From Polynucleobacter sp. MWH-P3-07-1 (GTDB taxonomy: Bacteria > Pseudomonadota > Gammaproteobacteria > Burkholderiales > Burkholderiaceae), in assembly GCF_018687555.1 (NCBI RefSeq), contig NZ_CP061296.1, positions 1,221,983-1,285,982 of the forward strand: a stretch of 64,000 nt of DNA, given 5' to 3'. The translations under genes were made by a program, and so were the position numbers. The notes under the pieces are model-generated. The model saw nothing but the letters and a program-made list of their open reading frames with translations. It was not told where the DNA came from and did no database searches. Below, piece by piece: positions 1 through 8,964 of this stretch (positions within the stretch are counted from its first letter, which is position 1; every line of letters begins with the position of its first letter).

Positions 1-197
1 TCCTAGCCCTGTTTGTTGCATTTATTCGGGATGGTGCAATACCAGGATTTACCGTAATCTCTGCATTGATTCTGAATGCATTACTCGGTTTTGCATTGCT
101 ATGGATTGCATGCAAAGTCTACAACTGGGTTGCCAGCAAGTTCGGTGGTATTGAATTAGCTCTGCGCGAACTCCCAGACGAAATCGAAACAGAGTAA
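1..197 (+). CDS. C-terminal fragment of a membrane protein, function unknown
   Basis: An open frame enters from the left edge and stops with TAA at 195-197, giving the last 64 residues of a protein whose start lies outside the window. The visible part has one strongly hydrophobic stretch (about residues 16-40 of the fragment) followed by an amphipathic end, FGGIELALRELPDEIETE. This resembles the tail of a small integral membrane protein with an acidic cytoplasmic end. I do not recognise the family. It converges with the hydroxyacid dehydrogenase gene 40 bases downstream. Confidence 0.6.
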   Translation, partial: LALFVAFIRDGAIPGFTVISALILNALLGFALLWIACKVYNWVASKFGGIELALRELPDEIETE

Positions 198-236
198 TTA
201 CCCTGTTTCGATCGCTGAATAATCAGTTCTGAACTT

Positions 237-1238
237 TTAGCTCGGCTTTAACTCTGCATTAATTAAGTTTGGTGGTCTTTGACCTGCGAGTCCTGCGCGC
301 AGATTTTTGATTGCCAGATTCATCATCGCTCTACGGGTTTGTTCTGTTGAGCTACCCACATGCGGCGCAAGCACTACATTGCTACATGCCAGCAACTCTG
401 GAATCACCTTTGGCTCACCTTCAAATACATCTAGACCGGCACCAAAGATCTTGCCTGCCTTCAAGGCTTGCGCCAGCGCCAGGTCATCGACAATACCGCC
501 ACGCGCAATATTGGTGATCGTTGCAGTAGGCTTCATTAATGACAGCTCTTTTGCGCCAATGGTGTGATGACTCTCAGCGCTGTAAGGGAGAACCAAAACT
601 ACGTGGTCTGCTGTTTTCAGTAACTCTTCTTTTGAGACATGAGTTGCACCGAGCTCTTTTTCAATATCTTCTGGCAAGCGTTTGCGATTGCAATAGATCA
701 CTTTCATACCGAAGCCTAAACCACGCTTAGCGATTGCTTGACCTATACGGCCCATACCAATGATGCCCAATGTGCTGTGATGAATATCGACGCCCAATGG
801 GTTATTGAACAAGGCCCACTTTTCCCATTTTCCGGCTCTTAGCCAATGCTCTGATTCAGTCACTCGACGCGCCGCAGCCATCATTAAGGCAAAACCAAAG
901 TCAGCAGTGGTATCCGTCAATACGTCAGGGGTATTTGTTCCCATTACGCCTGCTGCAGTCATGGCTGGGATATCTAGGTTGTTATAGCCCACTGCAATAT
1001 TGGCAACGATTTTGAGATCCTTTGCAGTTGCTAGGACCTTGGCGTCAATTCGGTCGCCGCCCGAAACTAAGGCGCCATCCATCCCGACGAGGGCTTTTTG
1101 CAATTCATCGGGAGTTAATACCTCATCGGACTGATTTGAGGTGACCTCAAAAGACTCCTCCAATAGGGGAAGTGCGTCCTGAAATATCGCTCTGGCGATG
1201 AAGATTTTAGGTTTTTTAGCTGTATTTTGTGTACTCAT
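237..1238 (-). CDS. ghrB: D-2-hydroxyacid dehydrogenase (glyoxylate/hydroxypyruvate reductase B type)
   Basis: The 333-residue product is an NAD(P)-dependent D-isomer-specific 2-hydroxyacid dehydrogenase, likely reducing glyoxylate or hydroxypyruvate in the cytoplasm. The Rossmann motif GMGRIG lies at 161-166. The catalytic triad is visible as Arg246 (NIARGG), Glu275 (FEGEP) and His293 (APHVGSS). Length and motif order fit GhrB/gluconate 2-dehydrogenase proteins. The ATG at 1238 is preceded by a clear AAGGAG. It is transcribed away from the ferredoxin gene. The exact 2-oxoacid substrate cannot be read from sequence, and a second, less similar family member lies at 44440. Confidence 0.85.
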   Translation of the reverse strand: MSTQNTAKKPKIFIARAIFQDALPLLEESFEVTSNQSDEVLTPDELQKALVGMDGALVSGGDRIDAKVLATAKDLKIVANIAVGYNNLDIPAMTAAGVMGTNTPDVLTDTTADFGFALMMAAARRVTESEHWLRAGKWEKWALFNNPLGVDIHHSTLGIIGMGRIGQAIAKRGLGFGMKVIYCNRKRLPEDIEKELGATHVSKEELLKTADHVVLVLPYSAESHHTIGAKELSLMKPTATITNIARGGIVDDLALAQALKAGKIFGAGLDVFEGEPKVIPELLACSNVVLAPHVGSSTEQTRRAMMNLAIKNLRAGLAGQRPPNLINAELKPS

Positions 1239-1324
1239 TTAGATCTCCTTAGAAGAGACTTTACCTCAACTGAATTAGGAAGTTTCTCAAGAAAAAGGGT
1301 GAATTCAGCTAAAATCAGTTTTTA

Positions 1325-1333
1325 CCCCCCCCC
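1325..1333 (+). repeat. Homopolymeric run of nine C upstream of the ferredoxin gene
   Basis: Nine consecutive cytosines lie 43 bases before the fdxA ATG, just downstream of a TAAAAT (1310-1315) that could serve as a -10 element. Runs of this length are prone to slipped-strand length change, so this could be an expression-tuning tract. The promoter assignment is tentative. Confidence 0.6.
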
Positions 1334-1376
1334 ACGGCAAGCCTTGGGCTACCGAATAGAAAATTGAGCAATTACC

Positions 1377-1700
1377 ATGACTTACGTTGTTACTGAATCC
1401 TGCATCCGTTGTAAATATACCGACTGTGTGGACGTGTGCCCAGTGGACTGCTTCCGCGAAGGCCCCAACTTTTTGGTAATCGATCCCGATGAGTGTATCG
1501 ATTGCGCCGTATGCGTACCAGAATGCCCAGTCAATGCGATCTATGCGGAAGATGATGTCCCCGGAGATCAACAAGAATTTATCAAGATCAATGCTGAGCT
1601 CGCATCCTCTTGGACTTCTATTACCAAATCCAAAGGCGCCTTGCCAGATGCTGATGAGTGGAAAGACGTCAAAAACAAATTGGCTGCACTGGTCAAGTAA
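1377..1700 (+). CDS. fdxA: 7Fe-8S ferredoxin
   Basis: The 107-residue soluble ferredoxin carries one [3Fe-4S] and one [4Fe-4S] cluster and is a small cytoplasmic electron carrier. Cysteines sit at 9, 12, 17, 21, 25, 40, 43, 46 and 50. The spacing C-x7-C-x3-CP and CxxCxxCxxxCP is that of Azotobacter FdI-type ferredoxins, which also have the long C-terminal tail seen here (residues 55-107). The gene is followed 31 bases later by a ferredoxin-NADP reductase, so donor and acceptor are probably co-expressed. The leader contains a nine-C run. No strong Shine-Dalgarno precedes the ATG. Confidence 0.93.
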   Translation: MTYVVTESCIRCKYTDCVDVCPVDCFREGPNFLVIDPDECIDCAVCVPECPVNAIYAEDDVPGDQQEFIKINAELASSWTSITKSKGALPDADEWKDVKNKLAALVK

Positions 1701-1731
1701 TTTTTACTTACCTATCCTCTAGGGCAATCAC

Positions 1732-2769
1732 TTGTCATCCCCCATTGAAACCGATGCAGTCATCATTGGCGCCGGTCCGGTGGGACTCTTTCAGGTATTT
1801 GAACTCGGTCTTCTAGAGATTAAAGCGCATGTCATCGATGCATTGCCCATCATTGGTGGTCAATGCATGGAGCTCTATCCCGATAAACCGATTTACGATA
1901 TCCCTGCCCTGCCTGTTTGCACCGGTAAAGAATTAACTGACAATCTTCTCAAACAGATCGAACCTTTTGGGGCCCAATTTCATTTGGGGCAAGAGGTCAG
2001 CATGGTGAGCCAGCGACAAGATGGTCGCTTTGATATTCAGACTTCAGCAGATCAACATTTCATCAGCAAAACCGTTTTTATCGCTGCAGGTGTCGGCGCA
2101 TTCCAGCCGCGCCTAGTCCCCCTCGATGGGATTGAGGTATTTAATGGCAGCCAAGTGTTCTATCGCGTAAAAGATCCTGAGCAATATCTTGGTAAAAATA
2201 TGGTGATCTGTGGCGGCGGTGACTCAGCGCTCGACTGGGCTTTATATTTTGCTGACAAGGTCAGTAAGCTGACGCTGATTCATCGGCGTGATGACTTTAA
2301 AGCGGCTCCAAAATCCGTTTCCAAAATGCGTGAGCTCTGTGATGCCGGAAAAATCCATCTGCAAATTGGACAGCTGGCTGGCTTTGAAGTGAAAGATGGC
2401 AAACTCAGTGAACTCCTCATCACTGGCATTGATGGTACTAGTAGCAAGGTTCCCTGTGACGTGATGTTGGCATTCTTTGGTCTGTCTCCTAAATTAGGCC
2501 CCATCGCTGACTGGGGCTTGAATATTGATCGCAAACAAATTACGGTGGATACCGAAAAGTTCCAAACCAGCACCCCAGGAATATTCGCGGTAGGCGATAT
2601 CAATATCTACCCTGGTAAGAAGAAACTCATTCTGTCGGGCTTTCATGAAGCAGCCTTGGCAGCCTTTGCTGCTGCAGCCTATCTCAGCCCAGAAAAAACC
2701 ATTCAGCTCCAATACACCACCACCTCAACCAAGCTCCACAAAGTCCTTGGGGTAGGGAATACAGAGTAA
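1732..2769 (+). CDS. Thioredoxin-reductase-like ferredoxin/flavodoxin-NADP(+) reductase
   Basis: The 345-residue flavoprotein transfers electrons between NADPH and ferredoxin, presumably the FdxA encoded just upstream. An FAD-binding GAGPVG motif lies near residue 13. A second Rossmann motif, GGGDSALDW, binds NADPH near residue 163, and a C-terminal FAD segment reads GIFAVGDI. The redox-active CxxC of true thioredoxin reductases is absent, which places it in the YumC-type FNR family. The start is a TTG at 1732 with AGGG seven bases upstream; no ATG or GTG is in frame near it. It is probably in operon with fdxA. Confidence 0.85.
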   Translation: MSSPIETDAVIIGAGPVGLFQVFELGLLEIKAHVIDALPIIGGQCMELYPDKPIYDIPALPVCTGKELTDNLLKQIEPFGAQFHLGQEVSMVSQRQDGRFDIQTSADQHFISKTVFIAAGVGAFQPRLVPLDGIEVFNGSQVFYRVKDPEQYLGKNMVICGGGDSALDWALYFADKVSKLTLIHRRDDFKAAPKSVSKMRELCDAGKIHLQIGQLAGFEVKDGKLSELLITGIDGTSSKVPCDVMLAFFGLSPKLGPIADWGLNIDRKQITVDTEKFQTSTPGIFAVGDINIYPGKKKLILSGFHEAALAAFAAAAYLSPEKTIQLQYTTTSTKLHKVLGVGNTE

Positions 2770-2797
2770 AGCCCTTTTACATTACACTTTATCAATC

Positions 2798-3592
2798 ATG
2801 CGCCAATATCACGACCTGATGAAAGAAGTTCTCGCTAAGGGGACCCCCAAATCTGACAGAACAGGCACCGGCACACTCTCAGTTTTTGGCCACCAGATGC
2901 GCTTTAATTTGGCCGATGGCTTTCCGATGGTGACAACTAAAAAACTCCATCTCAAATCCATCATCTATGAATTACTCTGGTTTCTCAAAGGTAGCACTGA
3001 TAACAATTGGCTAAAAGAGCGCGGTGTTTCAATTTGGAATGAGTGGGCTGCGCCAGACGGTGATCTTGGTCCAATCTATGGCTATCAATGGCGTTCCTGG
3101 CCTGCACCCAATGGCCAACATATCGATCAGATCTCTGAAGTGCTTGAGACCATTCAAAAGAATCCTGACTCACGACGCATCATCGTCTCCGCCTGGAACG
3201 TAGCAGACATTCCTAAAATGGCGCTAGCACCATGTCATGCTTTCTTTCAGTTCTACGTTGCCGATGGAAAGCTGTCATGCCAGCTCTATCAACGCAGTGC
3301 AGATATCTTCTTAGGCGTTCCCTTCAATATCGCTAGCTATGCTTTACTAACCCATATGGTTGCCCAGCAATGTAATTTAGAGGTGGGTGACTTTATTTGG
3401 ACGGGTGGCGACTGCCACTTGTATAGCAATCATCTTGAGCAAGTTGAACTGCAATTGTCGAGAGACTTCTTCCCGCTACCTAAGCTCAATATTTTGCGCA
3501 AGCCAGACTCTCTGTTCGATTATGAATTCGAAGACTTTGAGATCGTTGGCTATGAATCTCACCCCCATATCAAAGCGCCGGTAGCGATCTAA
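2798..3592 (+). CDS. thyA: Thymidylate synthase
   Basis: The 264-residue enzyme methylates dUMP to dTMP using methylenetetrahydrofolate. The nucleophile is Cys146 in APCHAFF, the same number as in E. coli. The arginine pair at 126-127 ([10 protein letters not shown]), the RSADIFLG block and the C-terminal PVAI are all present, and the length equals the E. coli enzyme. The dihydrofolate reductase gene starts two bases after the stop, so the enzyme making dihydrofolate and the one recycling it are co-translated. Confidence 0.97.
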   Translation: MRQYHDLMKEVLAKGTPKSDRTGTGTLSVFGHQMRFNLADGFPMVTTKKLHLKSIIYELLWFLKGSTDNNWLKERGVSIWNEWAAPDGDLGPIYGYQWRSWPAPNGQHIDQISEVLETIQKNPDSRRIIVSAWNVADIPKMALAPCHAFFQFYVADGKLSCQLYQRSADIFLGVPFNIASYALLTHMVAQQCNLEVGDFIWTGGDCHLYSNHLEQVELQLSRDFFPLPKLNILRKPDSLFDYEFEDFEIVGYESHPHIKAPVAI

Positions 3593-3594
3593 TC

Positions 3595-4083
3595 ATGGCG
3601 CGACCTGCAATTTCAATGATTGTTGCCCGTTCACAGAATCATGTGATTGGGCGAGACAATCAAATGCCTTGGAAAATTTCAGCTGATCTGCAATTCTTCA
3701 AACGTGTCACCATGGGTCATCCCGTCATCATGGGCCGCAAGACTTGGGAATCGATTGGCCGCCCACTTCCGGGTCGTCGCAATATTGTTGTGACACGCAA
3801 TCATGACCTACAACTTCATGGTGGTGAAGTCGTTCACTCTTTAGAAGAAGCGCTGGCTAGTCTTGCAGAATTCCCGCGTGTATTTGTAATCGGTGGCGAG
3901 CAATTATTTACACAAGCCTTTCCTTTAGCGGATCGTCTTTACCTTACTGAGATTAAACTCGACATACAGGGCGGAGATACCTTCTTTGAGATTCCCGATC
4001 CTGCTCATTGGCATGAATTAGAACGTCTACCGAATGTCGAGGGTGACATTCACTTTGACTTCGTTACTCTAGAGCGCAAATAA
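3595..4083 (+). CDS. folA: Dihydrofolate reductase
   Basis: The 162-residue enzyme reduces dihydrofolate to tetrahydrofolate with NADPH. Recognisable parts are the N-terminal ISMIVARSQNHVIG strand, the Met20-loop MPWKISAD with the catalytic acidic Asp, the NADPH-binding GRKTWESIG and the VIGGEQLF glycine pair. It is placed directly behind thyA, a common arrangement that balances folate oxidation and reduction. It ends three bases before the convergent pmbA gene, leaving no room for a terminator outside coding sequence. Confidence 0.96.
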   Translation: MARPAISMIVARSQNHVIGRDNQMPWKISADLQFFKRVTMGHPVIMGRKTWESIGRPLPGRRNIVVTRNHDLQLHGGEVVHSLEEALASLAEFPRVFVIGGEQLFTQAFPLADRLYLTEIKLDIQGGDTFFEIPDPAHWHELERLPNVEGDIHFDFVTLERK

Positions 4084-4086
4084 AAA

Positions 4087-5433
4087 TTATTTTCCGCCCA
4101 CGGTCATTGAGCCAATCAAGATCGAACCGGTTTCTTTGCTGCCCCGAACTAAAGTATCACTGCCAATCATGGCAATGTCCATGAGCATGTCACGTAGATT
4201 GCCAGCAATTGTGACTTCCTCAACGGGATATTGAATTTCACCGTTCTCTACCCAGTAACCAAAAGCGCCTCGAGAGTAATCGCCAGTAACGTAATTCACA
4301 CCCTGGCCCATTAGCTCAGTCACTAATAAACCGGTGCCCATCTCTTTTAACAGCGCAGGCAATCCACCTTTGCGAGTTCTTTTACTTTGGAATGTGAGAT
4401 GGTGTGAGCCGCCCGCATTACCAGTAGTTTTCATGCCTAACTTGCGCGCAGAGTACGTCGACAGAAAATAGCCCTGCAAAATTCCTTGATCAACCACAGT
4501 ACGTGCATGGGTTTTTACACCCTCCTCATCAAAAGGCGCGCTACCCATTGTGGCAGGATGATGAGGCTCTTCAATCAGACTGACATGCTTGGGTAATACC
4601 GCCTTACCCAGGCTATCTAGTAAGAAGCTGGATTTACGATATAAAGCCCCGCCTGAAACAGCCTGAACCAAGCCACCCATTAGACCTGCAGCCAGAGGAG
4701 CTTCAAAGATTACCGGACAACGTCGAGTACTAATCGACCTCGCATTTAGCCGAGAGAGTGCTCGCTCAGCCGCGTACTTTCCGATTGCAGCAGGTTCAGC
4801 AAGCTCTGCAGGCACTCGAGAGCTGGAATACCAGTCATCACGTTGCATGCCCGATTTTTTCGTCAAGCCGTTCGCAATTGGCGCACATGAAATGTAATGG
4901 CGAGAAAAAGGATAGCCCCCCATAAAGCCATTCGTAGTCCCCATCATGAAATGGCCGTGATGGGCGGATACAGAAGCGCCATCACTATTGCGAATTTGTC
5001 TACTCACCCCAAAGGCAGCAGCCTCAGCAGCACGTGCAATCTCAACCGCCTCAATCGAATCGATGTTCCAAGGATAAAACAAATCTAAGTCTTTTGGTTT
5101 TTTCTCTAAGAGCTCAGGCTCGGCCGGACCTGCACAGTCATCCTCTGCGGTATGTTGAGCAATATGGTACGCAGCCTCTACAGTTGCCCGCAAAGATGCT
5201 TGTGAAAAATCACTAGTACTAGCATTACCCCGGCGATGCCCCAGAAAGACGGTGACCCCAACTTGTTTATCAAGGCTTTGCTCAATCGTTTCCACTTCAC
5301 CCTTACGGACGGTAACCGCCAAGCCTTGACCCTCAGAGACTTCAGCGATGGCATCAGAAGCGCCTCTACGCCCAGCCTCTGCCAGCATAAACTCGATGAT
5401 TTCTTGAAACTGATGGGATGAATAAGTGAACAT
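4087..5433 (-). CDS. pmbA: PmbA/TldE metalloprotease-family protein
   Basis: This 448-residue protein belongs to the TldD/TldE family. In E. coli, TldE pairs with TldD to degrade or mature small unfolded peptides such as microcin B17 and CcdA. TldE-type subunits do not themselves carry the zinc HExxxH, and none is seen here. The C-terminal core segments GNAGGSHHLTF, MGQGVNYVTGDYSRGAFGYWVENG and ETGSILIGSMTVGG are typical. It is divergent from mog with only 26 bases between starts. It has no Shine-Dalgarno but a TATTAT exactly six bases before the ATG. Confidence 0.9.
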   Translation of the reverse strand: MFTYSSHQFQEIIEFMLAEAGRRGASDAIAEVSEGQGLAVTVRKGEVETIEQSLDKQVGVTVFLGHRRGNASTSDFSQASLRATVEAAYHIAQHTAEDDCAGPAEPELLEKKPKDLDLFYPWNIDSIEAVEIARAAEAAAFGVSRQIRNSDGASVSAHHGHFMMGTTNGFMGGYPFSRHYISCAPIANGLTKKSGMQRDDWYSSSRVPAELAEPAAIGKYAAERALSRLNARSISTRRCPVIFEAPLAAGLMGGLVQAVSGGALYRKSSFLLDSLGKAVLPKHVSLIEEPHHPATMGSAPFDEEGVKTHARTVVDQGILQGYFLSTYSARKLGMKTTGNAGGSHHLTFQSKRTRKGGLPALLKEMGTGLLVTELMGQGVNYVTGDYSRGAFGYWVENGEIQYPVEEVTIAGNLRDMLMDIAMIGSDTLVRGSKETGSILIGSMTVGGK

Positions 5434-5439
5434 GTCTCA

Positions 5440-5445
5440 ATAATA
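5440..5445 (-). promoter_or_regulatory. -10-like hexamer placed for a leaderless pmbA transcript
   Basis: On the minus strand the bases read TATTAT, then six bases, then the pmbA ATG. Transcription from this -10 would begin at or next to the start codon. No good -35 is seen. It lies two bases from the mog hexamer on the opposite strand. Confidence 0.4.
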
Positions 5446-5447
5446 GC

Positions 5448-5453
5448 TAGAAT
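5448..5453 (+). promoter_or_regulatory. -10-like hexamer placed for a leaderless mog transcript
   Basis: TAGAAT is followed by exactly six bases (agaaac) and the mog ATG at 5460. No ribosome binding site is present. A leaderless mRNA is the simplest reading. The -35 region is weak. Confidence 0.4.
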
Positions 5454-5459
5454 AGAAAC

Positions 5460-6071
5460 ATGAAGCATACAGAAGCCGCCCCAGATCCGATCAAAATCGG
5501 GTTAATCTCGATCTCTGACCGTGCCAGCAAGGGTGTCTACACCGATGAAGGCTTGCCCGCTCTCAAGAATTGGCTAGAAAAAGCCATGCTCAATCCCTGC
5601 ACTTTCTCAGAACGTCTGATAGCCGATGAGGCTCAGGAAATCACAAAGAACATTATTGAATTGGTTGATGAGATTGGCTGTGACTTAGTTCTAACTACTG
5701 GTGGCACAGGGCCATCACGCCGGGATGTCACACCTGAAGCAACCGTTGCTGCTGGCACTCGCGAGATGCCAGGCTTTGGAGAGCAGATGCGACAAATCAG
5801 TTTGCGCTTTGTACCCACTGCAATTCTGTCGCGTCAAACTGCCGTCTTGCGCGAGATTGAGAATCACGCTGCCTTAATTATGAATTTACCAGGACAACCT
5901 AAGTCAATTCAAGAAACTCTAGAGGGCCTAAAAGATGCCGAAGGTAAATCCATCGTTCCCGGTATCTTCGCCGCTATACCCTACTGTATCGACCTGATTG
6001 GCGGACCTTATATTGAGACCCAAGACAGTGTCGTCAAGGCATTTAGGCCTAAAAGCGCTATCAAGAAATAG
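5460..6071 (+). CDS. mog: Molybdopterin adenylyltransferase
   Basis: The 203-residue enzyme adenylates molybdopterin before molybdate insertion in molybdenum cofactor synthesis. The MoCF-binding signature TTGGTGPSRRDVTPEAT is intact near residues 79-95, and the second substrate loop appears as NLPGQPKSIQETL. The length matches E. coli Mog (195 residues). It is divergent from pmbA and convergent with orn, eight bases apart. No other Moco gene lies nearby, so it stands apart from the rest of the pathway. Confidence 0.93.
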   Translation: MKHTEAAPDPIKIGLISISDRASKGVYTDEGLPALKNWLEKAMLNPCTFSERLIADEAQEITKNIIELVDEIGCDLVLTTGGTGPSRRDVTPEATVAAGTREMPGFGEQMRQISLRFVPTAILSRQTAVLREIENHAALIMNLPGQPKSIQETLEGLKDAEGKSIVPGIFAAIPYCIDLIGGPYIETQDSVVKAFRPKSAIKK

Positions 6072-6079
6072 TTATCCCG

Positions 6080-6679
6080 CTATTGCGGTAGTGGCACGAT
6101 AAACTTTTCGCGGTAATACTTTAACTCTTCGATAGATTCCTCGATATCAGCTAATGCTGTATGTGCCTGCTGCTTGGTAAAGCCCTTAAGCAGTTCAGGG
6201 TGCCAACGCTTACAGAGTTCTTTGAGCGTTGAAACATCGATATTTCGATAATGAAAGTAAGCCTCTAGTTTAGGCATATAGCGTGCCAAGAAACGACGGT
6301 CTTGTCCAACGGTATTTCCGCACATTGGTGCAATACCTGCTTTGATATATTGCTTGAGAAAGGCAATACATTGCGCCTCAACGGTCGCTTCATCCAGCGT
6401 GGATGCTTTCACTTTATCAATCAAACCCGATCGGCCGTGAGTACCCTTATTCCATGCGTCCATTGCATCTAATACTGCATCTTCCTGATGCACCACCCAA
6501 ACTGGAGCGGTCGCAATCGTATTTAAGTGGGCATCGGTAACAATGATGGCGATCTCCAGAATGCGCTCAGTCTCTGGATTTAAGCCTGACATCTCCATAT
6601 CAATCCAAATCAGGTTCTCACTGGCTGGGGCGGTGCTAGAGACAGTTTTAGGGGCTTGGGGCTGGTTTTGTTCACTCAT
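6080..6679 (-). CDS. orn: Oligoribonuclease
   Basis: The 199-residue 3'-5' exonuclease degrades two- to five-base RNA fragments and pGpG to mononucleotides. It has the DEDDh layout: WIDMEMSGL near the N terminus (first Asp and Glu), a middle Asp in [12 protein letters not shown] and a C-terminal HTALADI with His and Asp. I chose the ATG at 6679 (MSEQNQ). An in-frame ATG at 6691 adds only MIID and has no ribosome site either. The start faces the M48 protease start with 15 bases between them. Confidence 0.95.
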   Translation of the reverse strand: MSEQNQPQAPKTVSSTAPASENLIWIDMEMSGLNPETERILEIAIIVTDAHLNTIATAPVWVVHQEDAVLDAMDAWNKGTHGRSGLIDKVKASTLDEATVEAQCIAFLKQYIKAGIAPMCGNTVGQDRRFLARYMPKLEAYFHYRNIDVSTLKELCKRWHPELLKGFTKQQAHTALADIEESIEELKYYREKFIVPLPQ

Positions 6680-6682
6680 ATC

Positions 6683-6688
6683 TATAAT
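6683..6688 (+). promoter_or_regulatory. Perfect TATAAT six bases before the M48 protease start
   Basis: A perfect TATAAT is followed by catctc and the ATG at 6695, so the predicted transcription start coincides with the start codon. No Shine-Dalgarno is present. The match supports the 6695 start over an upstream in-frame ATG at 6656. No good -35 is seen at 16-18 bases. Confidence 0.5.
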
Positions 6689-6694
6689 CATCTC

Positions 6695-7951
6695 ATGACA
6701 TTCACAATTGTTTTTTTAATCGCCTTTGTTGCTAGTTTCGGCCTACGCTACTGGTTATCCCAACGTCAAATTCGCTATGTTGCAAAACACCGCACTCAGG
6801 TACCCGCTGAATTTGCCCAAAAGATTTCTTTAGCAGAGCACCAAAAAGCGGCTGACTATACGATTGCCAAATTGCGTCTAAGTATTTTAGAGAATAGTGT
6901 CAGCGCGATTGTTCTGATTGGCTTTACCCTTTTAGGCGGCCTCCAGATTCTCAATCTCATCTTGATTGCCAGCCTTGGCCAGGGCATCATCCAACAGATC
7001 GCCTTGCTCGTTTCGATTGTGCTGATCTCCGGCGCAATCGATCTTCCATTTTCTTGGTACAAGCAGTTCTATCTCGAGGAGCGTTTTGGCTTTAATCGCA
7101 TGTCGAAGAAACTCTTCTTTGTCGACCTCGTTAAAGGCTTACTCATCGGCGGGGTAATTGGTATTCCTTTACTGTGGATTATCTTAAGCTTGATGGCGCA
7201 AGCTGGAAGCTTATGGTGGCTTTGGGCATGGGCCGTCCTGACGGTATTCAGTTTGTTAATGCAGTGGATTTTCCCGAGCGTGATTGCACCTCTATTTAAT
7301 CAATTCCAAGCTCTAGAAGATGGCGCACTCAAAACACAAATTGAAGCACTACTAAAGCGTTGTGATTTTGCTAGCCAAGGTCTTTTTGTAATGGACGGCA
7401 GCAAACGCAGCGCCCACGGTAATGCTTTCTTTGCCGGGATGGGCAAGGCCAAGCGGATTGTTTTCTTCGATACCTTGATTGAAAAACTCAACCCCAATGA
7501 AGTAGAGGCTGTGCTGGCACATGAGCTCGGTCACTTTAAGTGCAATCACATTCGCAAACGTTTAATCATCTCTTTCGCCTTGAGTTTTGGCATCTTTGCC
7601 TTGCTAGGCTGGATTAGTACGCAAGTCTGGTTCTACGAAGATCTCGGCGTGATGCCAAGCATGGATGGTTACAACGGAGGCTTAGCCCTAGCACTGTTTA
7701 TGCTGGTCTCGCCTGTATTTACCTTCTTCTTTACACCACTAGGCAGCCTCGCTTCTCGCAAACATGAGTACGAGGCCGATAATTTTGCCGCTAGCAAATC
7801 ATCAGCGAGTGACCTGATCGCAGCCTTAGTCAAGCTGTATCAAGACAATGCTTCAACGCTTACACCTGACCCAATCTATACTGCTTTCTACAGCTCGCAT
7901 CCACCCGCCCCGTTGCGTATCGCCAATTTACAAAAGAGTTCAGCGAGCTAA
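6695..7951 (+). CDS. M48 family (Ste24/CAAX-protease-like) membrane metalloprotease
   Basis: The 418-residue integral membrane zinc protease carries HELGH (in [13 protein letters not shown]) and the downstream EYEAD that supplies the third ligand. Several long hydrophobic segments precede and follow the catalytic motif, as in yeast Ste24 and bacterial homologues that clear misfolded membrane proteins. Its length is nearer Ste24 (about 450) than HtpX (about 290). Its stop overlaps the rsgA ATG by one base (TAATG), so the two are translationally coupled. The start at 6695 is set by the TATAAT six bases upstream. Confidence 0.85.
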   Translation: MTFTIVFLIAFVASFGLRYWLSQRQIRYVAKHRTQVPAEFAQKISLAEHQKAADYTIAKLRLSILENSVSAIVLIGFTLLGGLQILNLILIASLGQGIIQQIALLVSIVLISGAIDLPFSWYKQFYLEERFGFNRMSKKLFFVDLVKGLLIGGVIGIPLLWIILSLMAQAGSLWWLWAWAVLTVFSLLMQWIFPSVIAPLFNQFQALEDGALKTQIEALLKRCDFASQGLFVMDGSKRSAHGNAFFAGMGKAKRIVFFDTLIEKLNPNEVEAVLAHELGHFKCNHIRKRLIISFALSFGIFALLGWISTQVWFYEDLGVMPSMDGYNGGLALALFMLVSPVFTFFFTPLGSLASRKHEYEADNFAASKSSASDLIAALVKLYQDNASTLTPDPIYTAFYSSHPPAPLRIANLQKSSAS

Positions 7952-8964
7952 TGGAGCAATTTCGTGCGCTACTGACGGCTTCTTATGGTCGACATTATTT
8001 AGCGCAGCGTTTATCGGTTGATACCTCCGGCAATGAGTCGCCTGAGGGGCCTTTAATTCAAGTCAGCACCCCTGCTAAGCAGCACATTGGCGCCGTGGGA
8101 GATCGCATGTTGCTTGAGAGCACATCAGCAGATCAAGCTCGCCTAGTTGAGATCGAGCCACGCCGCAATTTACTTTATCGCTCGGATGCTTTCAAGAGCA
8201 AATTAATTGCCTCTAATGTGGATCAAATTTTGGTAGTGCTCGCCACCCAACCGGCCTTCTCGCCTGATCTTTTAGGTAGAGCAGTGGTTGCCGCTGAAGC
8301 CAATCAAATTGATTTACATATCCTACTCAATAAGTCTGATCTGCCCGCAAACTTAGCTCATGCCCGCAAACTGATTGAGCCCTATGCACGCATGGGCTAC
8401 CCCGTGAGCGAAGTCTCAGCCAAGTTTGATAGCGCCTCAATTGAGGCTCTGCGCCCTGCTCTTCAAGGGAAGGTCTCTGTCTTTGTGGGTCAGTCGGGCA
8501 TGGGTAAATCTAGCTTACTGAATGCTTGGGTACCCAATGCTGCAGCGATTACCCAAGAGTATTCCGTTAGGCTAGACACTGGCAAACATACGACGACAGC
8601 CTGTCGCTACTTTGAACTCCCTGAGTCTTGGGGCAAGAATGCAACAGGCAAGCTCGGTGCATTAATTGATTCCCCAGGCTTTCAGGAGTTTGGGCTTGCC
8701 CACATGTCGGTTAGCGAGTTGCAACACGCCTTTAGAGAATTCCAGCCCTTATTAGGAAAGTGCCACTTTCATAACTGCGCCCATCAATCCGAGCCAGGTT
8801 GTGTAATTCGGGAGGCAGTCGAGAAGAATGAGATCGCACCAGAAAGACTGGCACTATTTAGACAATTACACTCGGATTCGAAAACGGCAGATACGCAGCT
8901 ACAGGGAATCACCCAAGCCAAAGAGCGATGGTCAGCATTAACAACAAAGCCAACCAAACGATAA
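7951..8964 (+). CDS. rsgA: Ribosome small subunit-dependent GTPase RsgA
   Basis: The 337-residue circularly permuted GTPase checks late 30S subunit maturation. Motifs appear in permuted order: G4 NKSD at 127-130, G1 GQSGMGKS at 180-187, G3 DSPG at 240-243. The zinc knuckle follows with Cys271, Cys276, His278 and Cys284. The N-terminal OB fold occupies roughly residues 1-75. It is coupled to the upstream M48 gene by TAATG. Its last 56 bases overlap the convergent CobD-like gene. Confidence 0.95.
   Translation: MEQFRALLTASYGRHYLAQRLSVDTSGNESPEGPLIQVSTPAKQHIGAVGDRMLLESTSADQARLVEIEPRRNLLYRSDAFKSKLIASNVDQILVVLATQPAFSPDLLGRAVVAAEANQIDLHILLNKSDLPANLAHARKLIEPYARMGYPVSEVSAKFDSASIEALRPALQGKVSVFVGQSGMGKSSLLNAWVPNAAAITQEYSVRLDTGKHTTTACRYFELPESWGKNATGKLGALIDSPGFQEFGLAHMSVSELQHAFREFQPLLGKCHFHNCAHQSEPGCVIREAVEKNEIAPERLALFRQLHSDSKTADTQLQGITQAKERWSALTTKPTKR

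Noticed and set aside
6072..6090. Hairpin CCGC-TATT-GCGG at the mog/orn junction as a terminator
   Set aside because: The stem is four pairs with no T-run and lies mostly in the orn stop region.
6656..6694. Earlier start for the M48 protease
   Set aside because: It would overlap orn on the other strand, and the perfect TATAAT sits inside that extension.
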